DNA of 32,739 bases from NCBI GenBank assembly GCA_001275005.1, contig JWZX01002525.1:1-32739 (forward strand), given 5' to 3'. Below, piece by piece: positions 16,948 to 25,286 of the stretch. Below the pieces are notes generated by a model. That model worked only from the letters and a program-made list of their open reading frames with translations, had not been told where the DNA came from and made no database searches. Position 1 is the first letter of the stretch; every line of letters starts with the position of its first letter. The translations under genes were made by a program, and so were the position numbers. The stretch comes from Chrysochromulina tobinii (Eukaryota > Haptophyta > Prymnesiales > Chrysochromulinaceae).

Positions 16948-17392
16948 CGTAGAGAGCATGCCTTGCAGGGACCGGTGTCGGGGCTCGGGGCGGGGGCGCG
17001 TAGAGAGACAGCCCCAAAACCCGTCCCCAATTCAGAGTTTCCAAATTAGTCGTAAATTTGAGACAATCTAAATTACACGTAATTAAAAAGTTATCTGGCG
17101 CCCGGAGTGAGAGGGTGTGGGCCATCGCACGAACGCGGGCAGCAGCAGGGTGCCTGGGTGTGGGTGCCGGGCGTCCCTACGCTTGTTTAAGACTTTTTGA
17201 TAGGATATCAGATGTCCAGTTCCCCGTGTCTGGCCGCCCGAGGTTCTGGTCGGCGCGCCGATGGCCCCAGCATCTCCTTTACGCGCTGATACACCGTCGC
17301 TCACTCCTCCTCGCGCCATCATGGGCAACAAAAATTCCGACGGACTGCTCGATTTCCCCGCCACTTACGAGCAGTGCGTACCGTGACGCCGG
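16948..17392. other. Intergenic region between GCP4 and the zinc-finger gene
   Basis: This 445-bp stretch should hold the GCP4 3' UTR and the zinc-finger promoter. It is AT-richer at 17035-17095 and carries no credible gene. I see no repeat of note. Confidence 0.5.
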
Positions 17393-20092
17393 ATGAGTCT
17401 TCGCTCCAGCACCCCCCCGCTCCTTCCGGGCTTCTCGAACAAGGGCGTCCACGGAGGTTACGAGGAGGAGGACGAGACGCGTGAGCCTCCTCCCTTCTCG
17501 GGCCACGCTCAACGTCCGAACGACCAGGGCGGGCCCTTCACGCTCCACCCTGCACAGAGCGCAAGCCTCGCTCCGGGCACGCAGCCGCCGTGGTTTGGCC
17601 GCGATCCGTTGCGTGCTGGCGAGAAGCGGCCTGCCGCCGCGTATTTCCCGTGTGCAGACGCCGAGTTCTTGGAATCCCTCGGCGAACCCGTCGCGGTCGG
17701 CTCTCTTGCGGAGAGCACCGTACGGAGCACCTGGCGAGCCACAGACGCTCCGGAGCTCGCTGCCGGAACCGCAGCCATACCCGTGGAGCGCGCAGCCGAT
17801 CCTTCCGCCGTCGCCGACCATTCGCCCCCATCCGCCGCCGTTGCTTCCCGAGCTGGTTCGAACGCGGCCGCGAGCAAAGTGGGAAAGCAGCCTGTGCCCG
17901 CCCCTCGGGGGTCTGGCGGCTGGACTGAACTGAGCGATCGGGGCCCGCCGATGCCGCCATCAGTGGAGGTGGCGCACGACGCGGCACCTGCGGGAGAGCC
18001 GCCAGCCAAGAGACAGCGTACGTCGCGAGATGCCGCTGCTGCGCGGACCGTGGCGGATGTCGACTCGGACGAGGAGGATGTACTGATGGGCCTACTTGGT
18101 GGCGAGCAGCCGGGACGGCGAGAGGGCAAGCAGCCCATCGCCCAAGCCACAGGCCCACGCGGGAAGAAGAGACGGGCGCCCATGGGCGCTGCGCCTGCGG
18201 CGGCAAGCGCTGTGGCGCCGAGCGCCGCGCCAAACGCCGCGTCGCGCGCAGCACCTCCCAAGCCGTGTGCCTGCACCTGGCCCGGCTGCGACATGCGCTT
18301 CAGAGACAAGGGCGGCCTCAAAGTGCACATGCGCAAGCACACGGGCGAACAGCCGTTCCCTTGCACCTGGGTTGGCTGCGACAAGCGCTTCTCGATGAAG
18401 TGGAACCTCGCAACGCACATGCGCACGCACACGGGCGACCGTCCGTTCCCTTGCACCTGGGATGGCTGCGACAAGCGCTTCTCGCAGCAGTGCAGCCTCA
18501 TCGATCACATGCGCACGCACACGGGCGACCGTCCGTTCCCTTGCTCCTGGGATGGCTGCGGTATGTGCTTCTCGCAGCAGTGCCACCTCGCAACGCACAT
18601 GCGCACATACGACCACTCGGCGGAGGCGGTGGCGCGGCGCGCTCGTCTCGCGCGTTGGCGGGAGCAGCAGCAGCCCCTCGTCTGCCAAGCGGCGGCAAAG
18701 GGGCCGCTGCCTCTCCTGCGCCTCTTGGACGGCTTTGTTGGCCAGCTGACTGCGCGCGGGATCTCGTCGGCCCTGGAGCGCGCGCTTCGCTTCGCTCGCC
18801 GCGGCCTCGATTCCACCGACGAGCCACCCGATGGCGATGCGGAGTCGAGCGTGCCCACGGTCGCAGCCGAGCTCGAGGTGAGCCCCTCGGAGGACGACGA
18901 GTCGGAGCTGGACGATGGAGGGCCCGTGTTCGAGGAGGCAGCCCCCGAGCTGGCTGAGACGTCATCCCCGGAGCCCATGACGAGCGCCGGAGCCACTGAG
19001 GCCCTCGGCATCCTTGGCCGCCTTCGCCCCCGCCTGCCTCTGGGCAAAAATCTCGCGGCCGAGGTTGCGCGCCTCGAGGTGGATCTCCATCGCGTGATTA
19101 CCGTGGAGGCCACCCTATCGGCGGCGGACGCTGCTCGCGGGGTGGACGCTGCCACGCTGGATGAGGTGGCGAGGGCGGGCGCTGAGTCGCTGCGCGCGTG
19201 CTTCGAGGGACGCGCTTCGACCGGGTCGACGGTGCCCGCGGTGGCCACGCTGGCGGCGACGCCGACGAGCGAGGCAGGGCCGTGCTTCGCTCAGCGCCCG
19301 CTCGTCATCCTTAAGTGCATGCGGCACAGCGCGTACTCGGATGGGCCTTCCAAAGATCCGCGGCAGCGGGCCTGCGCCGAGCGGTCGCCAGGCGATCGGT
19401 TGCGGTCGCTGGGCAGCCTGATGCCGTACGACCCGAACTCGTGGACGCTCACCGGAGCGGACTCGATGTACGCGCAGTACATCTCGTGGCCCTCGTCCGA
19501 GCCGCTGCCGCCCCAGTTTGTCGACTCCCCGGGCAGCCACGTGAGGATCGAGGTCGGCACCGACATCGTAGCCGCCTGCGCGCCCTTCGCCGTCGCCACC
19601 CGCGCGCATGCAGGCCGCCTCGAGATGAGCCCGGAGGCGATCGAGCGCGTCGTCACGCTCAACATGTCTGCGTGCGTCGCCGCATGCTGCTCCCTTGAGA
19701 TGCATCCGGGGAAGGGCGCGCCAGATCGCGCGCAGATCCTGCGCGTCGAGTGCTACGGCAACGGCGTCGATGATGAGGACGCCGCGGCCGGTCCGAAGCA
19801 CGTCGACCATGCGAATCGACCGCTGTACCTCGGCATGCGCCTCGGGCATCTGTACCTCCAAAAGTACGGACACCCTGGCGGCTCTAGCTGGGGCCTGACC
19901 ATCCGGGGCGCGGGGCGGGGCCATGTGCTCGTCCGAGCGGTCGCGCACGGCGGGGGGGTCGTAGAGCCCAGCATGACTCATTGGGCGCTGACTGTGGCGA
20001 CCGCGGTCCGCCTGACGCAGCCGGTGGCGTTCCACGAGCCGACCTGCGTCGGCGACGTTTTCACGTCCCAGCTCGTGCGCCTGGTGCTCTGA
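17393..20092 (+). CDS. Four-finger C2H2 zinc-finger protein with a large novel C-terminal domain
   Basis: The frame encodes 899 residues from the first in-frame ATG (MSLRSSTPP). Residues ~1-290 are low complexity with a bipartite-like basic patch (AKRQRTSRDAAAAR) and GKKRRAP, consistent with nuclear import. Four TFIIIA-type fingers lie at ~294-410 (CTWPGCDMRF...HMRKH, CTWVGCDKRF...HMRTH, CTWDGCDKRF...HMRTH, CSWDGCGMCF...HMRTYDH), with TGE/DRPFP linkers and a 30-residue period. Fingers 2-4 are almost identical, pointing to recent internal duplication. The last finger has HMRTYDH in place of HxxxH, a weakened zinc site. An acidic region (~490-540) precedes a folded-looking C-terminal part (~635-899; LVILKCMRHSAYSDG, WTLTGADSMYAQYISWP, LYLGMRLGHLYLQKYGHPGGSSWGL) that I do not recognise. 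A sequence-specific DNA-binding regulator is likely. Confidence 0.85.
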   Translation: MSLRSSTPPLLPGFSNKGVHGGYEEEDETREPPPFSGHAQRPNDQGGPFTLHPAQSASLAPGTQPPWFGRDPLRAGEKRPAAAYFPCADAEFLESLGEPVAVGSLAESTVRSTWRATDAPELAAGTAAIPVERAADPSAVADHSPPSAAVASRAGSNAAASKVGKQPVPAPRGSGGWTELSDRGPPMPPSVEVAHDAAPAGEPPAKRQRTSRDAAAARTVADVDSDEEDVLMGLLGGEQPGRREGKQPIAQATGPRGKKRRAPMGAAPAAASAVAPSAAPNAASRAAPPKPCACTWPGCDMRFRDKGGLKVHMRKHTGEQPFPCTWVGCDKRFSMKWNLATHMRTHTGDRPFPCTWDGCDKRFSQQCSLIDHMRTHTGDRPFPCSWDGCGMCFSQQCHLATHMRTYDHSAEAVARRARLARWREQQQPLVCQAAAKGPLPLLRLLDGFVGQLTARGISSALERALRFARRGLDSTDEPPDGDAESSVPTVAAELEVSPSEDDESELDDGGPVFEEAAPELAETSSPEPMTSAGATEALGILGRLRPRLPLGKNLAAEVARLEVDLHRVITVEATLSAADAARGVDAATLDEVARAGAESLRACFEGRASTGSTVPAVATLAATPTSEAGPCFAQRPLVILKCMRHSAYSDGPSKDPRQRACAERSPGDRLRSLGSLMPYDPNSWTLTGADSMYAQYISWPSSEPLPPQFVDSPGSHVRIEVGTDIVAACAPFAVATRAHAGRLEMSPEAIERVVTLNMSACVAACCSLEMHPGKGAPDRAQILRVECYGNGVDDEDAAAGPKHVDHANRPLYLGMRLGHLYLQKYGHPGGSSWGLTIRGAGRGHVLVRAVAHGGGVVEPSMTHWALTVATAVRLTQPVAFHEPTCVGDVFTSQLVRLVL

Positions 20093-20319
20093 GAGAGAGA
20101 GGCGCTCCCACGGTACGGCGAAGAGGTGGAGATACCCGGTACATCTTTAATCATAGTAAACTTTTCACAGCGGGTTCTCGCCTTCACTCACCCATTGATC
20201 CGCAACCGACGCGCGCTGCGGTTGTCGCGTCCGATGTGTTAGCGTTCACACAGACAAACTCTGCAGGTCTTCAGTTTGTGTTTCGTTTCGCGAAAGCCCA
20301 AACAAAAAAAGGAAGACGT

Positions 20320-20389
20320 TGCGTTGAGGCACCTCAGCAGCCGGCCAGCTCCTCTGCGTTGAGGCACCTCAGCAGCCGGCCAGCTCTTC
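20320..20389. repeat. 35-bp tandem duplication
   Basis: 20320-20354 and 20355-20389 are identical except for one base near the end (CTCCTC versus CTCTTC). Each copy contains the imperfect palindrome TGAGGCACCTCA. Confidence 0.9.
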
Positions 20390-20632
20390 AGCGCCGCCCG
20401 AGCCGCTGCAGCAGCCATCGTCTTCGGCGGACGCCATGGTGCTTGATGCTGGTGTTGCGCTTGGAGCACGCGGGAATGCTCGCCCAGAGCGTCGAAGTGG
20501 CGCGAGGGGTGCACGGCTCTCAGGCGCTCGTGGCACTGCCCCCTGTGGGCTGACAACGACGCCGAGGCACAGGCAGCATGGGGCCGTGCAGGCCTCCGTG
20601 TGAAATCGCTGCTAGTGACGCGTGACGCACGC

Positions 20633-20869
20633 CACTGCTCTCGTTAGGGCAACCGAGAGCAGTGCGTCAAAACTCTAACGCAACAAAAAGCGCAGCTATA
20701 GAACCACAAAACAAAAAAATCCAGCACAACGCATCAAAAAGCGCAGCTATAGAACCACAAAACAAAAATCCAGCACGTCTCCGCCGAGAGTGGGCTCTCG
20801 ATCGGCGGAGACGCTCCTGCGACGTGAATCGATCACACAGCACGATTCACATCGGACGTGATCACCGAT
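20633..20869. other. Cluster of four inverted repeats (possible structured RNA)
   Basis: Perfect stems occur in series: CACTGCTCTCG at 20633-20643 with 20654-20664 (10-nt loop); GTCTCCGCCGA at 20777-20787 with 20802-20812 (14-nt loop); GTGAATCG at 20824-20831 with 20843-20850; ATCGG at 20851-20855 with 20865-20869. The first two stems are 11 bp each, which is unlikely by chance this close together. I do not recognise a known RNA family. Confidence 0.6.
20677..20776. repeat. ~50-bp tandem duplication, A-rich
   Basis: 20677-20727 and 20728-20776 are near-identical copies with AAAAAGCGCAGCTATAGAAC in both. They differ by one substitution and a two-base A-run difference. The array directly follows one hairpin and directly precedes the next. 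Confidence 0.9.
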
Positions 20870-21214
20870 GGGCGAGTATTCTCAACCCTCAAGATGACCG
20901 CATCCTTTGTAAGAGGCTCACGTGACAAGGCGGCGAGTGTGGATACAGGAGTCGGCTGTCACGTCGGCGCGCGCGCGCGCGCGAGAGAGCTATCGCGGTT
21001 CCCGCATTCACAAAAGATCCGAATGAAATCCAAAAAAGACTGAATTACGAAACGCTACCGGTCTTACCCGTGTGAACGTTAACACGACAGACGCGACAAC
21101 CGGTGCTACGGCACCCGTGTGTGTTAGAGTCACACAGACACACATTCACACATTCACATATGTGCGCGGCGGCCCGGTCAGAGGACTCATGCGATCTCCA
21201 AATCTCCCCCCGTG

Positions 21215-23107
21215 ATGCCGAAGCGAAGAGCCAGCGGTGTGTTACTCGACTTGCAGGAGCTCACCGAAGAGCAGCGGCAGCACGTCCAAGAACTGCTCAA
21301 GATGGGCAGGGAATGGGGAGGAGCTTGGGAAGAGTCCAAAGTACGTGAAGCGGTGCTCATCACGGCCACGCTCGAGGACGCAACGAATTTAATGTTGAAC
21401 CCGGATGAGTTCGAGCAGCAGAAGAAGGGTTTCCAACAATGGCAACATCGTCAGCCTGAACTCTTGGCCCGTTGGGCATCGAACGAAGGAGACGGAGCAA
21501 GAACGGCGGCGCCGCCGCCTCGAGCCGCCGCGGCGCCTCTGCGCGGGAGTTCACCTCGAGCCGCCGCTGCGCCTCTGCCACCACCATCAGCTCAGCCAGG
21601 GTCGCTACGTGCGGAGCACGATGAAAAGGACGACTACGAGGCAAAGCTCGCAAAGTACTTCGCAAAGCTGCGTGCGAAACGGCCTGATGCCGCCCTGCGC
21701 TGGTTGGAGGGCATAATTGGCGAGCTGACGCCGTCAGAGCGGCAGCGACTTGGCTGCATGCCAGAGCCTATGCCCCCGCACTTGGCGGAGCCTGCCGCCG
21801 CCTCTTCCGAGGAGCATGGAGAGCTGTCGCTGATCTTACGCGCGGATCTCCATGGAGGCCCATACTTGGACTTTGACGCTCACGATGGTTGGGCCACTGC
21901 GCAGGGCTTTGACGTTGCACACATACAGGAGTGGCTGGTACGACGCGAGCAAAGGCCTTTTCATTCCTGGATCACCTACGGGAGCTCGGGCAACACGCTC
22001 CAGTACTTCCTCGACAAGTCGCACGAGTACGCGGATGCGATGGCTTGGCATCTGCAGCGCTGGTTTGGACCAAGCCTACCCGAGGGCGGGAGGAGCATGG
22101 AGGGCTTCGAGAACCCTGCGAATTGGGAGCCTGTGCCACAGTGCGTCCTTCGGGTGGTGGCCCAGATGAAGCAGGTCCTAGTCGACCCCACAACGCACGA
22201 ACCGCTGCTCGCCGAGTTCGAGCTCGCCTTTGCACAGTTCACGCGGATGCCTGTGTGTCACATCAACCATGCGATGCACCCTTCCGGCCTCGCCCCCCCA
22301 TCGATGAGCAACGGGCGCAGGCTCGGCGCTCACTGGGACTCCCCCGGGTATCTCGAGGTCATCGTGACGATCGGTATCTTTGGGGAGGTCGATGTGCAGC
22401 TCGTGCTGCCTCCACAATCCCTCATCCGAAGCACCGTCTTGCCGCGCGAGCGCACAGAGGGCATTGCCATCCCCGCGGGCAGCTTGTACGCCATCTGGGG
22501 CAAGTCGCGCTGGAAGATGTTCCACGATGTCATTGTCGGCCGCGATGAGCGCGCCGTGCCGGGCATGAGGGCAGAGACGGCGCGCGTGGGCTGTACTCTG
22601 CGCTTCTGCCGCCGCTCGTTTGCGCGCCTCTGCGCGATGAGACTTGCGAGAGAGCGTGGAGCCCTCCCGTCGCTCACGCTCACCGAGGCCAACATCGAGG
22701 CAGGCAGCACGATCGTCGAAGCCTATTACTATGACATGAAGGGTGCCCGCGTCAATGAGCACGCGTACCCGTACACGTACCCCGCGCTCGTGCTTGAGGC
22801 GCGCGCCGGCTCGCTCCTCGTCCTCTATATCTCCGATGGGCTCATCCCGGACGATGACGACGAGGCGTGGTCGTTTGGGCTGGTGCCCATCGACCACGCA
22901 GTGCTAGCCTCGGACCTTGTCAGGTGCCGCTGCTTGGACAGCGGTACGAAGGCCGCACGCATGACGATGCGGCTGCTCGAGGACATGGAGACGGGCGAGT
23001 ATACTGGCGCCGTGTGGCGCGGGGTGGCGGCGTTCGTGGATGAGTTGCGCAAGCGCGGGCCGGACGATATGCTCAGGCTTCTGAAGGGTAGTCGCATTCG
23101 GTGCTGA
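21215..23107 (+). CDS. AlkB-like Fe(II)/2-oxoglutarate dioxygenase
   Basis: The frame encodes 630 residues from the first ATG at 21215 (MPKRRASGVL). The double-stranded beta-helix core shows the AlkB pattern: H373-W-D375 (GAHWDSPGYLEVIVTIGIFGEVDVQLV), GSLYAIWGKSRWKMFHD with H437, and R457-x5-R463 (ARVGCTLRF). H373, D375 and H437 would bind iron, and the arginines would bind 2-oxoglutarate. The spacing (H-D 2, to second H 62, to R 20, to R 6) is close to AlkB. The family oxidatively demethylates nucleic acids or proteins; the substrate here is unknown. The N-terminal ~200 residues are helical and Ala/Pro-rich, with RAAAAPLRGSSPRAAAAPL repeats. The C-terminal ~150 residues (TIVEAYYYDMKGARVNEHAYPYTYPALVLEARAGSLLVLYISDGLIPDDDDEAW) are an extra domain I do not recognise. 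The overall sequence diverges from the well-known ALKBH groups. Confidence 0.75.
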   Translation: MPKRRASGVLLDLQELTEEQRQHVQELLKMGREWGGAWEESKVREAVLITATLEDATNLMLNPDEFEQQKKGFQQWQHRQPELLARWASNEGDGARTAAPPPRAAAAPLRGSSPRAAAAPLPPPSAQPGSLRAEHDEKDDYEAKLAKYFAKLRAKRPDAALRWLEGIIGELTPSERQRLGCMPEPMPPHLAEPAAASSEEHGELSLILRADLHGGPYLDFDAHDGWATAQGFDVAHIQEWLVRREQRPFHSWITYGSSGNTLQYFLDKSHEYADAMAWHLQRWFGPSLPEGGRSMEGFENPANWEPVPQCVLRVVAQMKQVLVDPTTHEPLLAEFELAFAQFTRMPVCHINHAMHPSGLAPPSMSNGRRLGAHWDSPGYLEVIVTIGIFGEVDVQLVLPPQSLIRSTVLPRERTEGIAIPAGSLYAIWGKSRWKMFHDVIVGRDERAVPGMRAETARVGCTLRFCRRSFARLCAMRLARERGALPSLTLTEANIEAGSTIVEAYYYDMKGARVNEHAYPYTYPALVLEARAGSLLVLYISDGLIPDDDDEAWSFGLVPIDHAVLASDLVRCRCLDSGTKAARMTMRLLEDMETGEYTGAVWRGVAAFVDELRKRGPDDMLRLLKGSRIRC

Positions 23108-23172
23108 CTGACCCGTCCTGCTCGTGCTCGTTTTTAGTACCATGCAAGTGCAGGGGCCACCGCCGCCCAAAT

Positions 23173-23246
23173 AGTACTCTTTTGTATAGACCAGGGGCAG
23201 CGGTGCCGTCCTTTGAGACGGTGTGGAGAGCGCGGGGGAGCGCGCG
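23173..23246 (+). promoter_or_regulatory. ~75-nt element shared with 32184-32265
   Basis: This stretch runs from an AGTACTC word, through GACC-AGGGG, AGCGG, a CCGTC-CTTTGA-GACGG hairpin (stem 23206-23210/23217-23221), to GTGTGG and GAGCGCGGGGG. It aligns with 32184-32265 with only small gaps. It ends about 28 nt before the start codon of the secretory protein at 23275, so a promoter or 5' UTR element is likely. Confidence 0.55.
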
Positions 23247-23274
23247 TCGCCAAGCGCCGTGCCGGGCGCGAATT

Positions 23275-25131
23275 ATGGCGACGGCTACGCGGATGTGCCC
23301 GCGTCCGCGTGTTCGGCCGCCCTGCCTGGCGGCGACGCTTGTGCTCTCAGCGCTCGTCACGATGGCGTGGAGTGCAGCATGGCTGCAGCCAGCAAGCGGC
23401 ATGCTTGGCGATGTCGCCAGCGGGTGGAGGCCACTTCAGGAAGAGTTCTCGTTCCAACTGAACGCGCAGTTTGAGACTGTCTCCGAGAGCTTCATGCTGC
23501 GTCAGCTCGCGCGTTCCTTCTTAGCGGCCCCGTGGCTACTCCCCGACAATGGCCGCAGCCGATCGTGGCGACCCACGCCCGTCGAGGGCTGGGCGTTCCC
23601 ATCGCAGGAGCTCGATGAGGAGGGCGTTGAGCACGGAGGCGAGGATGAGCTAGAGGAGGGCGTGATGTTGTCGAAATCGGCGAGCGTGGTCGTCACAAAA
23701 AGCACGCAGCAGGCACGGCGGCAAGAGTTTCAGCAGCAGCGACAGGATCAAGAAGAGTGGGGCGGGAACCGCTTTACATCGACGGACGACCCTTACAGCA
23801 CTGATGGTAGTGATGACTTCGTCGGCGACGGCGACGAGACGGAGGACGAGACCGGATGGCAGCGTGGTAGTCTCACGGGCGAGGAAGCAGCGAAGGCGGA
23901 GGCGCTCTCGGACGCAGAGGCGGCGACGGAGGAGGAGGTGGAGGTGGTGGAGGAGGACGAGACCGCAGCATTGGAGGCGACGGAGACGGAGGCTGAGGCT
24001 CAGAGGTCCGAGGCAGAGCTGCTGGCCCAGCCAGACGCCACGGGCATCGTGAAGGCGAACGGCAGCGAGGTCGTCATCCTCTACCGCGGCGACGACGAAG
24101 AGGACGGCGCCTCAGGCGAGTTGGCGGACGAAACGGACGGCCACGTGGCGAACGTGACGGCCGTCGAGAAGGCACGCGTCCGCGGCAGCAGCGCCCGCAG
24201 CGCCCGCAGCGGCGGCATGGACGGCCGCATGCGGCAGCACCTGGCCTTGTGCGAGCGAGACTGGCTGTGCGTCGTGAGTGCGAGCCGTTTGCGGCGTAAG
24301 GCACGCTTCGAGCAGCTTTGGCTCCAACAGCCTCTTCTGATGCCAGCCAGCGGCGCCCCGAGGGATGATAGTGGTTCACATCCCTCAGCAACAGCGCCTC
24401 GGGCCAACGGGACAGCGCTTGGGACAGCGCCTCGGGCCAGCGGGACAGCGCTTGGGACAGCGCCTCGGGCCAACGGGACAGCGCTTGGGACAGCGCGTGC
24501 GGCGGCAGCTGCCGCAGCCTCGCCGAACGCAAGTGCGAGCGCGACGGACCGCAAGGTTGGCAGCGCGCCTGGCGATCCAAAGAGGAATGGCACTGACGAA
24601 ACTGGCGATCCAAAGAGGAACGGCACTGACGACGGCATCGGTGGCGGTTGGTTCGCACTTCGGGCAATGGACAACGGCCGACTCGTTCAAATGTTGCCGC
24701 CAGATGATGAGGAAGCCTGGGTCATCCGCGCAGCCGGTGCCGTCACGAGCGCCGTCACGAGCGGCGCGGCTGAGCTGGGCGGTGGGGCGTTCAACGTGGC
24801 CGCAAACGCGAGCGCTGCCAGTGGCCTGCTCGTCGTGACTGCCCTCGAGCTGTGGAGGCAAGAAGGTCTGGCGCTGCGCAACCTGGGCACAGGCGCGCTG
24901 CTGAACTTTCGCGGCGCAGATATCGGAGGCGATGGCACCTCAGTGCGAGGGCACGGCGACACGAAGCCGCGCACGGCCGCGTGGCGACGCACGCCACGGA
25001 CTCGCTTCGTGGTGGAGCCCATCCCGAGCGAACGACGCAAGCCCGGCGGCTTCCTCCGCAAGCCCAAGCGGCGAAAGAAGCGAGACCCAGATGCCAGAAC
25101 GCTAAACACGCGTCTTAGAGGTATTTCTTGA
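23275..25131 (+). CDS. Secretory-pathway acidic glycoprotein with NGT repeats
   Basis: The frame encodes 618 residues from the first in-frame ATG. Residues ~17-36 (CLAATLVLSALVTMAWSAAW) form a signal peptide or type II anchor after a basic N-terminus. Residues ~110-300 are strongly acidic low complexity (EEEVEVVEEDETAALEATETEAEAQ). There are several N-x-S/T sequons: NGSEV, NVTAV, the ANGTALGTAPR repeat, two NGTD in a GDPKRNGTD duplication, NASAS and NASAA. The more ordered C-terminal part (~460-590: WFALRAMDNGRLVQML...ALRNLGTGALLNFRG...TRFVVEP) faintly recalls a beta-trefoil lectin/fascin strand pattern, which I rate as weak. The very end is basic (RRKPGGFLRKPKRRKKRDPDAR). Function is unknown. 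It is downstream of the AlkB-like gene and convergent with PEX11. Confidence 0.7.
   Translation: MATATRMCPRPRVRPPCLAATLVLSALVTMAWSAAWLQPASGMLGDVASGWRPLQEEFSFQLNAQFETVSESFMLRQLARSFLAAPWLLPDNGRSRSWRPTPVEGWAFPSQELDEEGVEHGGEDELEEGVMLSKSASVVVTKSTQQARRQEFQQQRQDQEEWGGNRFTSTDDPYSTDGSDDFVGDGDETEDETGWQRGSLTGEEAAKAEALSDAEAATEEEVEVVEEDETAALEATETEAEAQRSEAELLAQPDATGIVKANGSEVVILYRGDDEEDGASGELADETDGHVANVTAVEKARVRGSSARSARSGGMDGRMRQHLALCERDWLCVVSASRLRRKARFEQLWLQQPLLMPASGAPRDDSGSHPSATAPRANGTALGTAPRASGTALGTAPRANGTALGTARAAAAAAASPNASASATDRKVGSAPGDPKRNGTDETGDPKRNGTDDGIGGGWFALRAMDNGRLVQMLPPDDEEAWVIRAAGAVTSAVTSGAAELGGGAFNVAANASAASGLLVVTALELWRQEGLALRNLGTGALLNFRGADIGGDGTSVRGHGDTKPRTAAWRRTPRTRFVVEPIPSERRKPGGFLRKPKRRKKRDPDARTLNTRLRGIS
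24391..24489 (+). repeat. Three 33-bp tandem units coding TAPRANGTALG
   Basis: Copies lie at 24391-24423, 24424-24456 and 24457-24489. They are near-identical; the second encodes SGT in place of NGT and so loses the sequon. A separate 33-bp duplication (24571-24603 and 24604-24633) encodes GDPKRNGTD twice. Both expand N-glycosylation sites in frame. Confidence 0.9.
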
Positions 25132-25146
25132 AGGGTAGTCAAGAAA
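25124..25146. terminator. Perfect 8-bp hairpin spanning the stop codon
   Basis: TTTCTTGA (25124-25131) pairs with TCAAGAAA (25139-25146) across a 7-nt loop. The TGA stop codon of the glycoprotein gene (25129-25131) is inside the left arm. It lies in the 155-bp gap between two convergent genes, so a role in 3'-end definition is possible but unproven. Confidence 0.4.
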
Positions 25147-25286
25147 CACCGCTACACGCGAAGCCTACCAGGCGCATTACAAGTTCGTGACCAGAAGGGC
25201 GCCCACACCCTCGAGATACACGGTGCACACACGACAGTCGAAACGAATCAGTAGAATCGATCCTCTCCCTCTGTTTCTTGTTAGCG

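Larger units (their letters stand above)
20093..21214. other. 1.1-kb intergenic region with tandem repeats and serial hairpins
   Basis: No protein gene is supported. The stretch contains a 35-bp tandem duplication, a ~50-bp tandem duplication and four consecutive stem-loop-forming inverted repeats, described separately. Near 20967-20984 lies a (CG)n run, and near 21119-21160 a CACACA-rich patch. It may hold a non-coding RNA or terminator-like elements. Confidence 0.5.
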
